DNA of 64,000 nucleotides from JAKPUX01 sp035353815 (GTDB lineage: Bacteria > Zhuqueibacterota > Zhuqueibacteria > Residuimicrobiales > Residuimicrobiaceae): positions 62,001 through 126,000 of the forward strand of contig DAOQAG010000003.1 in assembly GCA_035353815.1 (NCBI GenBank), given 5' to 3'. The position numbers and the translations under genes are program-made. Within the stretch, counting starts at the first letter, position 1. Every line of letters begins with the position of its first letter. A model generated the notes under the pieces. The model was not told where the DNA came from. It saw only the letters and a list, made by a program, of their open reading frames with translations, and made no database searches. Shown piece by piece: positions 18,095 through 26,307 of this stretch.

Positions 18095-18925
18095 TCACCA
18101 GCCGATGGTCACGCCGACCGCCGCCTTTTTGGGCGCCGATCCGTCGTCTCCGCTGGCGAGCATATAGATGATCCCGCCGCCGATGGCGGCCGTGGTTATC
18201 CAGAATGCCGGCTTCGAATAGAGGGATTTCGCAGCGGATCCCTTGGCTGCCGGACGGGCGGCCGCCTGCTCCTCGCTCCGGGCCGGCGGGGTTTGCCCGC
18301 CCCGCTGCCCCTGCAGTCGGGCGATCTCCGCATCGGTGAGCAGCCGGATCGGAATCAGCTCGGTTTTGCTCTCGTTGCCAAAGTCATCGGTGGCTGCGAT
18401 CTGGTAGGCCAGTCGGCCTCCGGCCGTCAATGCAGCGGGCAGGGTGATGCGGTAGGCGGCGCCGGACTCGACCGTCTGCACGGCATCGGCCGGGATATAG
18501 CCGGTCAAGCCGGTTGCACTGCGAATGCGATAGTAGGGTGCGCGTACCAGGGTGACCTCGAGCAGTTCCCCGGGGGTGAGCTGTCCAAGCTGCTTGCCGG
18601 TGTTGCCAGGGGTGGAATAGACGGCCACTGCTTCGGTCCCGGTTTGCACCACCACGGGCACGCTCGCAGCGCTGGCGACAGCATTCATCTCATGTTCGAT
18701 CTGCTGCCCGTCATGCTGAATGGTGATGCGCACACTTTTAACCCCCGCGTTGTCACTGACATTGGCGGTGATGGGCAGGGGCTTGCCCACGCGCCCCAAC
18801 CGCACCGGCTGATGGGCGATCTTGGGTGGCGTGGTGTCGAATACCTGGGCGCGGGCGGCCAAAGGCAGCACCAGCAGTGCAAAAAACAGGCGCCATTTTG
18901 TTTCAGGGTTTGGCAGTTGTTTCAT
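18095..18925 (-). CDS. Secreted SH3-like protein with C-terminal membrane helix
   Basis: 276 aa from ATG 18925, where a signal peptide begins (KWRLFFALLVLPLAARAQ). GGGAG lies 10-11 nt upstream. An upstream extension to 19081 has no signal-peptide sense and is rejected. Residues about 25-85 form a beta domain of the kind found beside surface proteins (PPKIAHQPVRLGRVGKPLPI). Residues about 95-155 look like a bacterial SH3 domain (AVAVYSTPGNTGKQLGQLTP ... YYRIRSATGLTGYIPADAV). Near residue 245 there is a hydrophobic segment (AFWITTAAIGGGIIYMLA), followed by a short tail. The protein heads the surface locus on the minus strand. Role unknown; SH3-like domains bind peptidoglycan or peptides. Confidence 0.65.
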   Translation of the reverse strand: MKQLPNPETKWRLFFALLVLPLAARAQVFDTTPPKIAHQPVRLGRVGKPLPITANVSDNAGVKSVRITIQHDGQQIEHEMNAVASAASVPVVVQTGTEAVAVYSTPGNTGKQLGQLTPGELLEVTLVRAPYYRIRSATGLTGYIPADAVQTVESGAAYRITLPAALTAGGRLAYQIAATDDFGNESKTELIPIRLLTDAEIARLQGQRGGQTPPARSEEQAAARPAAKGSAAKSLYSKPAFWITTAAIGGGIIYMLASGDDGSAPKKAAVGVTIGW

Positions 18926-19081
18926 CGTATGACATTCTCCCTGGATTGGGCGAATCCTGTATGGAATTAATTTTATGGAATATAGAAGATTTTTGCATCC
19001 GCATGGTGCGATCCCGCTCCAAGCTGGCAAAATCCAGTCCACAATTGCGGTATCGTGGCCGGCCGCCGCTAATTTTTGCAT
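18926..19081. other. Intergenic leader of the surface locus
   Basis: No gene is supported here. It is AT-richer than its flanks (CTATATTCCATAAAATTAATTCC on the minus strand), which may hold the promoter of the SH3-like gene, but no -35/-10 pair with good spacing stands out. The adjoining 19114-19254 stretch holds only GC-rich sequence with two copies of CCGGGACGGGGC. Confidence 0.4.
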
Positions 19082-19113
19082 AAAAAAAGCCCGGTCTCAT
19101 ACGAAACACGGGC
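19082..19113 (-). terminator. Rho-independent terminator downstream of greA
   Basis: On the minus strand GCCCG, a 15-nt loop and CGGGC are followed by seven U (positions 19088-19082). It lies about 140 nt past the greA stop. The stem is short, so strength is uncertain. Confidence 0.6.
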
Positions 19114-19254
19114 ACTACGTGTAAAGGGGCAGCAGGAAACGTATGAAATCGCAGGGATGCCAGGCGAAAGATGCGCGTTCAAGAACAGGTAAACCTGAAA
19201 CCCGGTCCGCCCCGGCCGGTTCCGGGACGGGGCTGCACCGGGACGGGGCCTCCG

Positions 19255-19725
19255 TCAGGAAATCTTTTTCACACGATAGGTGATCTCGCCGGCGGGCACA
19301 CGGATCGAAACGATATCGTCCACCGCCTTGCCCACCAGAGCCTTGCCGACCGGAGAATCGATGGAGATCGCATCGAGATCGTAGGAATGGAACTCGGCGG
19401 TCGGCACCAGCTCATAAACGGTCTCCTCCTCGGTGTGGAGGTCGACCAGCACCACCCGGCTCCCGACATGGACCTGACCGGTCCCCATCATCTCGGCACT
19501 CAATATGCGCGCCCGGGAGAGGGTCTCCTCGAGCCGGGCGATCTTGCGCTCGATCAGCAACTGCTTCTCTTTGGCGGCATCATATTCTGCATTCTCGCTC
19601 AGATCGCCTTTCTCACGCGCCTCGGCGATCTCCTTGATCACCTTGGTGCGCTCGTTGCGCTTGAGATGATGCAGTTCGGTTTGCAGCTTTTCCAGCTGTT
19701 CTTTGGTCAGGTACAGGGGTTTCAT
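19255..19725 (-). CDS. greA: Transcription elongation factor GreA
   Basis: 156 aa, the standard GreA length. The N-terminal coiled coil carries GDLSENAEYDAAKEKQ, the conserved acidic tip that enters the RNA polymerase secondary channel and triggers cleavage of backtracked RNA. The C-terminal FKBP-like domain ends with SPVGKALVGKAVDD and ITYRVKKI, both family signatures. ATG 19725 is preferred to the adjacent GTG 19728 because AGAGG lies at good spacing. Its leader contains a terminator hairpin just after the predicted transcription start (19792-19836), suggesting control by attenuation. Transcribed alone. Confidence 0.97.
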   Translation of the reverse strand: MKPLYLTKEQLEKLQTELHHLKRNERTKVIKEIAEAREKGDLSENAEYDAAKEKQLLIERKIARLEETLSRARILSAEMMGTGQVHVGSRVVLVDLHTEEETVYELVPTAEFHSYDLDAISIDSPVGKALVGKAVDDIVSIRVPAGEITYRVKKIS

Positions 19726-19791
19726 CACCGGGCCTCTTCACTCTCTTTTCAGTTGCGACGGGTATTGTTCCAGGGGGGATACCAATGGAAT

Positions 19792-19836
19792 AAAAACGCA
19801 AACCGAACCGGCGTCAGGACACCGATTCGGTTTGCG
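19792..19836 (-). terminator. Terminator/attenuator in the greA leader
   Basis: On the minus strand CGCAAACCGAATCGG pairs with CCGGTTCGGTTTGCG (15 bp, one mismatch) around a 10-nt loop and is followed by UUUUU. It lies between the greA promoter and the start codon, not after any minus-strand gene, so it would release a short RNA of about 45 nt and limit greA expression. Confidence 0.75.
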
Positions 19837-19843
19837 TGGTGTT

Positions 19844-19872
19844 AAACTAATAATAAATACGCAATTTGTCAA
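19844..19872 (-). promoter_or_regulatory. greA promoter
   Basis: Perfect TTGACA (19872-19867) and TAGTTT (19849-19844), 17 nt apart, minus strand. The predicted start near 19837 coincides with the 5' edge of the leader hairpin. Confidence 0.6.
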
Positions 19873-19922
19873 GCAAAATTTAAAGAATTCCACTCCGGGC
19901 AGGCCAGCGGCAAACAAAATCC

Positions 19923-19951
19923 TTGGCTTTTTTGCCCGCGTATGCTAAATT
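19923..19951 (+). promoter_or_regulatory. Possible promoter of the asparaginase-pepD pair
   Basis: TTGGCT and TAAATT with 17-nt spacing, ending 30 nt before the ATG at 19982. A moderate match only. Confidence 0.35.
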
Positions 19952-19981
19952 ACATCACGTTCCTCACGAATGAAGGCTGTC

Positions 19982-20506
19982 ATGCCCGCAAAGAAATTCA
20001 AGATCTTCGTCATCACCACCGGCGGCACGATCGAAAAGATCTACGATGAAGAGAGCGGAACCCTGGCCAATCGCGGCTCGCTCCTCCAGCAGATGCTCGC
20101 CCGGCTGCGTCTTCCCTATCTCACCATCCAAAGCTATGACCTGCTTTGCAAGGATTCGCTGGAGATGACCGACAAGGACCGGCAAATGATCCTCCTCGCC
20201 GTCGAAAATCTCCTCGAGCACGCCGCTCCCATCCTCATTCTGCACGGCACCGATACCATGGAAAAGACGGCCGACTATCTCTACCACAACCTGGCCGGAC
20301 TGCAGGTGCCCATCATTCTGACCGGAGCGATGAAACCCTTTGGCTTTGAAAATTCCGATGCCCTGCAAAACTTTACCGAAGCCCTGCTGGCCTGTGCCCT
20401 GACCGCACCCGGGGTTTATATCAGCATGCACGGCCGTATCCACCCGCTCCCGGGTGTCTTCAAGAACCGGGAAAAAGGCACCTTTGAAACAAGAGAACAT
20501 GCCTAG
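19982..20506 (+). CDS. One-domain asparaginase-like protein
   Basis: 174 aa from ATG 19982, chosen because GAAGG lies 5 nt upstream; ATG 19970 has no ribosome site. It keeps the N-terminal asparaginase motifs: VITTGGTIEKIYD with the nucleophile threonine in TGGTI, and LHGTDTMEKTADYL with the second catalytic threonine. PIILTGAMKPFGFENSDA matches the strand and loop that follow. Ordinary bacterial asparaginases are about 330 aa with a second domain; that domain is absent and the frame ends cleanly at 20506. Short stand-alone asparaginase-domain proteins of about 160-175 aa are known in databases, so this need not be a truncation. Whether it hydrolyses asparagine is unknown. It is followed by pepD after 36 nt. 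Confidence 0.8.
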   Translation: MPAKKFKIFVITTGGTIEKIYDEESGTLANRGSLLQQMLARLRLPYLTIQSYDLLCKDSLEMTDKDRQMILLAVENLLEHAAPILILHGTDTMEKTADYLYHNLAGLQVPIILTGAMKPFGFENSDALQNFTEALLACALTAPGVYISMHGRIHPLPGVFKNREKGTFETREHA

Positions 20507-20542
20507 TCCTTGTCTCTTTCCAACCCAAATCAGGAGGTTTCC

Positions 20543-21994
20543 ATGTCAGCTATTGCGCATCTAGAACCCAAATCCTTGTGGAGATATTTCGATGAAATCC
20601 GTAAAATTCCCCGCGGCTCCGGCAACGAAAAGGCCATCGGTGACTATGTGATGCAGGCGGGCAAGGAACTGGGCCTCAAAGCCGTCCGTGACAAAGAGGG
20701 CAACGTCATCCTGTATAAAAAGGCCGCACCCGGCTGTGAAAAAGCGCCGGGGGTTGTGCTTCAGGGCCATCTCGATATGGTCAATGAAAAGCACTCCACC
20801 TCGAGTCACGATTTCACCAAAGATCCGATCCAACTCATCCTCCAGGGCGAGTGGCTGTCGGCCGATGGCACCACTCTCGGCGCCGATAACGGCATCGGCC
20901 TGGCGGCGGCCCTGGCGGTACTTGCCGATGATACGATCAAACATGGCGCTCTCGAAGCGGTTTTCACCGTCGACGAAGAACGCGGCCTCAACGGCGCCCG
21001 TGCCCTTACCCCCGATCTGCTCAAGGGGCGCATCCTCCTCAATCTGGACAGCGAAGAGCTGGGCAATTTTTCCATCGGTTGTGCCGGCGGCGCCGACACC
21101 AGTCTGACGGTTCCGCTCAAGCGCGTGGACGCCACGGGCGCCCAGGTGCTCTATCTCCATCTCAGCGGGCTGCGCGGCGGCCACTCCGGGATTGATATCC
21201 ATGAAGGCCGCGGCAACGCCGTCAAGATCCTCAACCGCCTGCTCTGGCAGCTTTCCGGCGAGATGAAGCTGGAGCTGGTCAGCCTCAATGGCGGCGACAA
21301 GCACAATGCGATCCCGCGCGAAGCCTTTGCCGAAATCGTCCTTCCCAAAAAGCAGGTGGAAGCGGCCAAGAGCTGGCTGGCCCAGGCCCTCGAGGAGATC
21401 CGGCAGGAGTTCAAGCCGGTGGAGGGCAAGATCGACCTGACCGTCGAAGTGCTCAAGGGCAAAACCCCGAAGGTCCTCGACAAGGCCTCCAAGGAAAGGC
21501 TGCTCGGACTGATTTTTGCCCTGCCCCATGGTCCTTTGGCGATGAGCCGCTCGATGAAGGGACTGGTGGAGACCTCCAACAACGTCGCCGCCATCAAGAG
21601 CAGCGGCGCCAAGGCGGTCATTCTCTGCAGCAGCCGCAGCTCCAACATGGCGGCCTTGCGCGCGACGCGCAACAAGTTGGCAGCCATTGCGGCCATGGCG
21701 GGCGCCAAAGTGGAGCAGCCCGAAGGCTATCCGGGCTGGATGCCCAATGTCGATTCGCCGCTGCTCAAGGTGGCGCTGGAGGCCTACAAGGAGGTGACCG
21801 GCAAGAAAGCGGTCTATTCGGCGATCCACGCCGGCCTCGAGTGCGGCATCATCGGCGAAAAGTTCCCCGGGATGGACATGATCTCCTTTGGCCCGGATCT
21901 GAAGCATCCGCATTCTCCTGAAGAAAAGGTGAACGTCAAGAGCGTGGCCATATTTTACAAGCATCTGCTCCGTATTCTCGAAACGCTTGCCTGA
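20543..21994 (+). CDS. pepD: Aminoacyl-histidine dipeptidase (M20C, PepD)
   Basis: 483 aa, standard for PepD, a cytoplasmic two-zinc dipeptidase with broad activity on Xaa-His dipeptides. QGHLDMV gives the first zinc His and the adjacent Asp; GADNGIG the bridging Asp; TVDEERGLNGA the general base and metal Glu; LDSEE and AIHAGLECG near the C-terminus the remaining ligands. The central LRGGHSGIDIHEGRGNA segment is the dimerisation/lid domain signature. ATG 20543 has AGGAGG 5 nt upstream; the frame extends 11 codons further up without a better start. It probably shares a transcript with the asparaginase-like gene, giving a small amino-acid/peptide catabolic unit. A strong terminator follows. 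Confidence 0.96.
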   Translation: MSAIAHLEPKSLWRYFDEIRKIPRGSGNEKAIGDYVMQAGKELGLKAVRDKEGNVILYKKAAPGCEKAPGVVLQGHLDMVNEKHSTSSHDFTKDPIQLILQGEWLSADGTTLGADNGIGLAAALAVLADDTIKHGALEAVFTVDEERGLNGARALTPDLLKGRILLNLDSEELGNFSIGCAGGADTSLTVPLKRVDATGAQVLYLHLSGLRGGHSGIDIHEGRGNAVKILNRLLWQLSGEMKLELVSLNGGDKHNAIPREAFAEIVLPKKQVEAAKSWLAQALEEIRQEFKPVEGKIDLTVEVLKGKTPKVLDKASKERLLGLIFALPHGPLAMSRSMKGLVETSNNVAAIKSSGAKAVILCSSRSSNMAALRATRNKLAAIAAMAGAKVEQPEGYPGWMPNVDSPLLKVALEAYKEVTGKKAVYSAIHAGLECGIIGEKFPGMDMISFGPDLKHPHSPEEKVNVKSVAIFYKHLLRILETLA

Positions 21995-22008
21995 TGGGCA
22001 TCCTCACA

Positions 22009-22040
22009 GCCCCGCGTACCTTGCGCGGGGCTTTTTTTTT
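22009..22040 (+). terminator. Rho-independent terminator after pepD
   Basis: GCCCCGCG and CGCGGGGC pair perfectly around a 7-nt loop, followed by nine T. Confidence 0.93.
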
Positions 22041-22151
22041 GCCCGCCTCTCTCCGGCCGCGCCGGCGCTGTAACAAAGCGGTCCTGGTGCCGTATACTCA
22101 GGCAAAACACCCTCATCGTACCCATCGTGTAAACTTATGGAGTCGCCCGCC

Positions 22152-23255
22152 ATGATGAAACGCAGCAAAAAAAAATGGTATTGGATCATCGCGGCCGTGC
22201 TGGTGCTGGCCCTGCTCTCCGCTTCGCTGATGGCCAAATCGAAAAAGAAGGACGACAAGGGACCCGCCAAGGTCAAGGTCGGGCGCATGGATATCATCGA
22301 TAAAGCCCTGGCGGTGGGCGCGATCGAGCCCAGGAACGAGATCGCGGTCAAATCCAAGACCTCCGGTGTAGTCGGCAAACTTTATGTCGAGGTCGGCGAT
22401 CAGGTCCAGGCCGGCGCTCCGCTGCTCGATGTCCGCCCCGATCCGACGCCCCTGGAGCTGGCCGAGGCCACCCGCGGTGTGGAGATCGCCGAGATCGAAT
22501 TCGCGACGCTGACCAAGGAACTCGATCGGCAAAAGGAGCTCAAGTCCAAGGGCCTCATCTCGCAGCAGGAATATGAGACCCTGGCGCAGCAGCATGACCA
22601 GGCCTCGGTGCGCACGCAGATCGCCCGGGAGCGGCTGGAACTGCTCAAAAAGGGACGCGTCAACATCGCCGGCAGCGCCATCGAAACCACCGTGCGGGCG
22701 CCCATCACCGGCTATATCCTGCAAAAAACGGTCAATCTTGGCGATCCGGTCGTCCCGCTGACCTCCTATCAGGCCGGCACCGAACTGATGAAAATGGCGG
22801 ACATGAAAGACCTGCTCTTCCGCGGCACCCTGGATGAGATCGATGTCGGCAAAATCTCCGAGAGTATGCCCTGCGAGCTGGCGATCGGTGCCCTGCCGGG
22901 CAAGAGCGTCAAAGGCCATGTCGCCCTGATTTCGCTCAAGGCGCGCAAGGAGGAGAATACCACCCTCTTCCCTGTCGAGATCGCCATCGATGATGCGGCC
23001 GGGGCCGTGCTGCGCGCCGGTTTTTCCGCCAACGCCAGCATCATCATCAATAAAAAGGAGAAAGTCCTGGCCATCCCGGAGCGCCTGGTCACCTTCCGCA
23101 ATGACTCCGCGTTCGTGCAGATCAGCACCGGCCCGGAAAGCAGCAAGGAGCAGTGCATTAAAACCGGGTTAAGCGATGCCATCAATATCGAAGTGCTGTC
23201 CGGTCTCGAGGAGGGGCAGGAGGTACTCGAGAAGAAGGTCAAGCCCATCGTCTAG
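22152..23255 (+). CDS. Periplasmic adaptor (MacA/HlyD-type membrane fusion protein)
   Basis: 367 aa. One N-terminal membrane helix (WIIAAVLVLALLSASLMA, residues about 10-27) anchors it to the inner membrane. Lipoyl/barrel halves flank a coiled-coil hairpin: VDVR-like VGDQVQAGAPLLDVRPDPTP, the helix pair around ELDRQKELKSKGLISQQEYE and TVRAPITGYILQKTVNLGD. These are hallmarks of adaptors that link an ABC permease to TolC. ATG 22152 has GGAG upstream and is preferred to the in-frame ATG at 22137. It starts a three-gene set with the two FtsX-type permeases that follow; no ATPase or TolC is in the set. Confidence 0.88.
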   Translation: MMKRSKKKWYWIIAAVLVLALLSASLMAKSKKKDDKGPAKVKVGRMDIIDKALAVGAIEPRNEIAVKSKTSGVVGKLYVEVGDQVQAGAPLLDVRPDPTPLELAEATRGVEIAEIEFATLTKELDRQKELKSKGLISQQEYETLAQQHDQASVRTQIARERLELLKKGRVNIAGSAIETTVRAPITGYILQKTVNLGDPVVPLTSYQAGTELMKMADMKDLLFRGTLDEIDVGKISESMPCELAIGALPGKSVKGHVALISLKARKEENTTLFPVEIAIDDAAGAVLRAGFSANASIIINKKEKVLAIPERLVTFRNDSAFVQISTGPESSKEQCIKTGLSDAINIEVLSGLEEGQEVLEKKVKPIV

Positions 23256-23291
23256 CACGGGGGCAGAAGAGGCCAATCGAGGGCAGCCATT

Positions 23292-24530
23292 ATGAGCCAT
23301 TTGCTGGAAACCATCAAAGAAATCCTGCACTACCTGCGCCAGTACAAGGGCCGCACCTTCATGACCCTTTTCGGTATCATCTGGGGCACAGTGAGCATCG
23401 TTGTGCTCCTGGCCTTCGGCGTCGGCGTGCACACCTCGATGAGCAAGAACATGCACGGCATGGGCGAGAGCATCGCCATCCTCTGGCCCGGCCGTACCGC
23501 CCTGCCCTATATGGGGTTCGGACGCGACCGCTATATCAACTTCATCGAGGAGGACGCGGAGCTGCTGCGCCGCGAGATTCGCGATATCCGCCGCATCAGT
23601 CCGGAATACTCGTCCTGGAACGCTGCGCTGCGCTACGGCGAAAAAATCAACAAGCCGAACATCTCGGGGGTTATCCCCGAGTACGCCGAGATGCGCAACA
23701 TCCAGGTCCAGCCCGGCGGGCGCTGGCTCGATGAGATCGACCTCCGCGAGCGCAAACGGGTGGTCTTTTTGGGCGACGAACTGGCCAAATTCCTCTTCGG
23801 CGAGGGCAGCAATCCTGTCGGCAAGTACCTTTTTGTTTCCGATTCGCCCTTTCTAGTCATTGGCGTGCTCGCCCACAAGACCCAGAACTCCTCGTACAGC
23901 TCGCGCGACCAGGACCGCGCCTTCATCCCGGCCTCGACCTTTCAATCGATGTTCGGCTACAGGCATATCAACAATATGGTCTACCAGATCAGCGGTCCCC
24001 TCATGTCGGAGCAGGTGCAAAAACGCGTTTATGAGGTGCTGGGCAAAAAAAAGGGCTTCGATCCCAAGGACAAGGAAGCCCTGGGCATCTGGGATACGAC
24101 CGAGATGGACAAATTCACCTACTATTTCTCCCTTGGATTCAACATTTTTATGGGGGTGATCGGCGTCATGACCCTGACGGTCGGAGGCATCGGCCTGGCC
24201 AATATCATGTATGTGGTGGTTCAGGAACGCACCGCGGAGATCGGTGTGCGGCGTTCCATCGGCGCGCGGCGCTCCCATATCATGGCCCAGTTCCTGCTCG
24301 AATCCTTTATCATCGTCGTCTCCGGGGCCCTCATCGGCTTTCTCCTGGCGGCGTTGATCATCAAGGGGATCGCCGCCATGCCCTACGAGGAGTATGTCGG
24401 TGACCCCGCGCTTAATCTCCGCGTCGCGCTGATCACCATGGTCATCCTCGGCCTGGTCGGCATGGTCGCCGGATGGTTTCCGGCACGCAAGGCCTCCCGG
24501 CTCAACGTCATCGACTGCCTGCGCCATTAA
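23292..24530 (+). CDS. MacB/FtsX-type ABC transporter permease
   Basis: 412 aa. Layout is that of the MacB core domain without its ATPase: TM1 about residues 20-40 (FMTLFGIIWGTVSIVVLLAFG), a large periplasmic domain of about 230 aa, then three helices (about 285-310, 335-360 and 380-400). The FtsX signature GLANIMYVVVQERTAEIGVRRSIGARRSHI is seen in parts (here split: NIMYVVVQERTAEIGVRRSI and IGARRSHI). Such permeases transmit ATP-driven motion to the periplasmic domain rather than carry substrate themselves. It is followed after 24 nt by a paralogue; together they would form a heterodimer. The ATPase must come from elsewhere, for instance the one at 46702. Confidence 0.9.
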   Translation: MSHLLETIKEILHYLRQYKGRTFMTLFGIIWGTVSIVVLLAFGVGVHTSMSKNMHGMGESIAILWPGRTALPYMGFGRDRYINFIEEDAELLRREIRDIRRISPEYSSWNAALRYGEKINKPNISGVIPEYAEMRNIQVQPGGRWLDEIDLRERKRVVFLGDELAKFLFGEGSNPVGKYLFVSDSPFLVIGVLAHKTQNSSYSSRDQDRAFIPASTFQSMFGYRHINNMVYQISGPLMSEQVQKRVYEVLGKKKGFDPKDKEALGIWDTTEMDKFTYYFSLGFNIFMGVIGVMTLTVGGIGLANIMYVVVQERTAEIGVRRSIGARRSHIMAQFLLESFIIVVSGALIGFLLAALIIKGIAAMPYEEYVGDPALNLRVALITMVILGLVGMVAGWFPARKASRLNVIDCLRH

Positions 24531-24554
24531 CCTGCACTCTCGGAGGAAATCCGC

Positions 24555-25802
24555 ATGCATCTCCTGATGCTGATCAAGGAATTTCTGGAGGACATCAAAA
24601 AGCAGAAACTGCGGGCTTTTCTCACCACCTTTGCCATCACCTGGGGCACACTGGTGGTGATCCTGCTGATGTCCTTTGGGGCCGGGCTCTCCTTCCGCAT
24701 GCGCGAGGGATTGCTCAATGCCGCCGATCGGATCATCACCATCTGGCCCAACCAGACCACCGTCAAATATCAGGGCCTGCCGATCGGCCGCCCTATCCGC
24801 CTCACCGAGGAGGATGTCGAGCTGCTGCAGCAGAGCCTGCCGATGGTCAGCCAGGTCTGTGCCCAGCAGGGCAAGCATGGCACCCGGCTGCGCAACGGCA
24901 GCCGCACCGCGCTGACCTATATGGAGGCCGTCTACCCCAATTTCGAACTCATGCGCCGGATGTATCCGGCGGCGGGCGGACGCTTTCTCGATGCTGTGGA
25001 CCAGCAGGAGAAACGGCGCGTCCTGTTCATCGGCAGCGATATTGCCCGGGAGGTCTTTGGGGAGGAGGACCCGATCGGCAAGCGTTGTGAACTCGATGGC
25101 CTGCCCTTCACCGTCGTCGGCGTCCTGCCGAAAAAGATGCAAACCTCGATGAACAACGGCCCGGACGACCGCCGCGCGGTCATCCCTTACTCCACTTTTC
25201 AGAGCATTTACGGCTGGCGCTATCTCAACAGCATCATTCTCCAGCCCGCCAATCCCCAGGAGGGCAAGCTGATCAAGGATGAGATTTACCGCGTCCTCGG
25301 CCGCAAGCACCGTTTCGATCCCAAGGATGACAAGGCCCTGTTCGTCTGGGACTCCGCCGAGACCGTGGCGATGCAGGATAAGATCTTTCTCGGGCTGAAT
25401 ATTTTCATGGGGGTGGTCGGTTCCATGACCCTGATCATCGCCGGGGTCGGCGTGGCCAATATCATGTATGTGGTGGTCAAGGAACGCACCCGCGAGATCG
25501 GCATCAAGCGCGCCGTCGGCGCCAAGCGCTGGCACATCATGCTCCAGATCATTTTCGAATCCCTGCTGATGGCCACCATCGGCGGCGGCGTGGGCATCCT
25601 GGCGGCCACAGGCATCATCAAAGCGATCTGGCTGATCCCCGCTCAGGAGGGGGCGATGCAATTTCTCGGCCGGCCCCTGCTTTCCACCGCGGTGATGATC
25701 ATCGCCGTCTCCTTGCTGGCATTGATCGGTTTGCTGGCCGGATTCTTCCCGGCACGCCGCGCGGCGCATATCGACCCGGTCGAAGCCTTGCGTTACGAAT
25801 AG
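24555..25802 (+). CDS. MacB/FtsX-type ABC transporter permease (paralogue)
   Basis: 415 aa, same architecture as its neighbour: an N-terminal helix (FLTTFAITWGTLVVILLMSF), a periplasmic domain, and three C-terminal helices ending in FPARRAAHIDPVEALRYE. The last residues (PVEALRYE) are the usual MacB C-terminal signature. GGAGG lies 8 nt before ATG 24555. The two permeases are only moderately similar in the periplasmic part, suggesting an obligate heterodimer. The coding stops 20 nt before the ssrA promoter. Confidence 0.9.
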   Translation: MHLLMLIKEFLEDIKKQKLRAFLTTFAITWGTLVVILLMSFGAGLSFRMREGLLNAADRIITIWPNQTTVKYQGLPIGRPIRLTEEDVELLQQSLPMVSQVCAQQGKHGTRLRNGSRTALTYMEAVYPNFELMRRMYPAAGGRFLDAVDQQEKRRVLFIGSDIAREVFGEEDPIGKRCELDGLPFTVVGVLPKKMQTSMNNGPDDRRAVIPYSTFQSIYGWRYLNSIILQPANPQEGKLIKDEIYRVLGRKHRFDPKDDKALFVWDSAETVAMQDKIFLGLNIFMGVVGSMTLIIAGVGVANIMYVVVKERTREIGIKRAVGAKRWHIMLQIIFESLLMATIGGGVGILAATGIIKAIWLIPAQEGAMQFLGRPLLSTAVMIIAVSLLALIGLLAGFFPARRAAHIDPVEALRYE

Positions 25803-25822
25803 CCTGCGGACGCACAAAGAGC

Positions 25823-25851
25823 TTGCCCGGCAGCTGCAAATTTGCTACATT
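25823..25851 (+). promoter_or_regulatory. ssrA promoter
   Basis: TTGCCC and TACATT with 17-nt spacing, about 43 nt before the mature tmRNA 5' end. Confidence 0.5.
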
Positions 25852-25893
25852 AAGGGGAACAAATCCCGGCGTGGATTCGTTTCAGCAGTACAT

Positions 25894-26258
25894 GGGGACG
25901 AATATGGTTTCGACGGGAATCATGGTGATAGTGGACGCATGCCGAGGACCCCGGTTGGCCTCGTTAATCATCCGGGACAATAAGTAAATGCAGACGATTA
26001 TTCGTATGCTCTGGCTGCCTAATTAAAGGCGGCCTCGTTCACTACGGTTTGCGCCCGCAGGGGCTGTAGATGAACGTCGATCACTGCAGGATAGCCTCCG
26101 GGCACGCTCTGGGCCCCGGGGCGAACCCTTACAGAGCTGGACTGCATCGGCCTGGTCTGTTGCGCTAGATGCGGTTGAGATTCAGCAGCAGACTATGCAT
26201 GTAGTGGCTGCTATGGCCGGTTTTTCGGACGTGGGTTCGACTCCCACCGTCTCCACCA
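25894..26258 (+). ncRNA. ssrA: Transfer-messenger RNA (tmRNA)
   Basis: 365 nt. The 5' end GGGGACGAATATGGTTTCGACGG and the 3' end GTGGGTTCGACTCCCACCGTCTCCACCA form the alanine-tRNA-like domain, with GGGGACG pairing to CGTCTCC and CCA encoded. The tag frame starts at GCA 25990 and reads ADDYSYALAA, then TAA at 26020-26022. The YALAA end is the usual degradation signal recognised by ClpXP-type proteases. Pseudoknot-forming GC-rich segments follow. tmRNA with SmpB frees ribosomes stalled on broken mRNAs and marks the product. Both ends are clear, so it looks functional and is not permuted. Confidence 0.97.
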
Positions 26259-26260
26259 GG

Positions 26261-26289
26261 AGCCTTGTTGAACAAACAAGGCTTTTTTT
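26261..26289 (+). terminator. Rho-independent terminator of ssrA
   Basis: AGCCTTGTT and AACAAGGCT pair perfectly around GAACA, followed by seven T, directly after the CCA end. Confidence 0.92.
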
Positions 26290-26307
26290 ATTCACCCGCG
26301 GAAAGGT

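Noticed and set aside
25803..26307. Cobalamin riboswitch before the EutT-like gene
   Set aside because: The region is fully explained by the ssrA promoter, tmRNA and its terminator; no B12-box pattern was seen.
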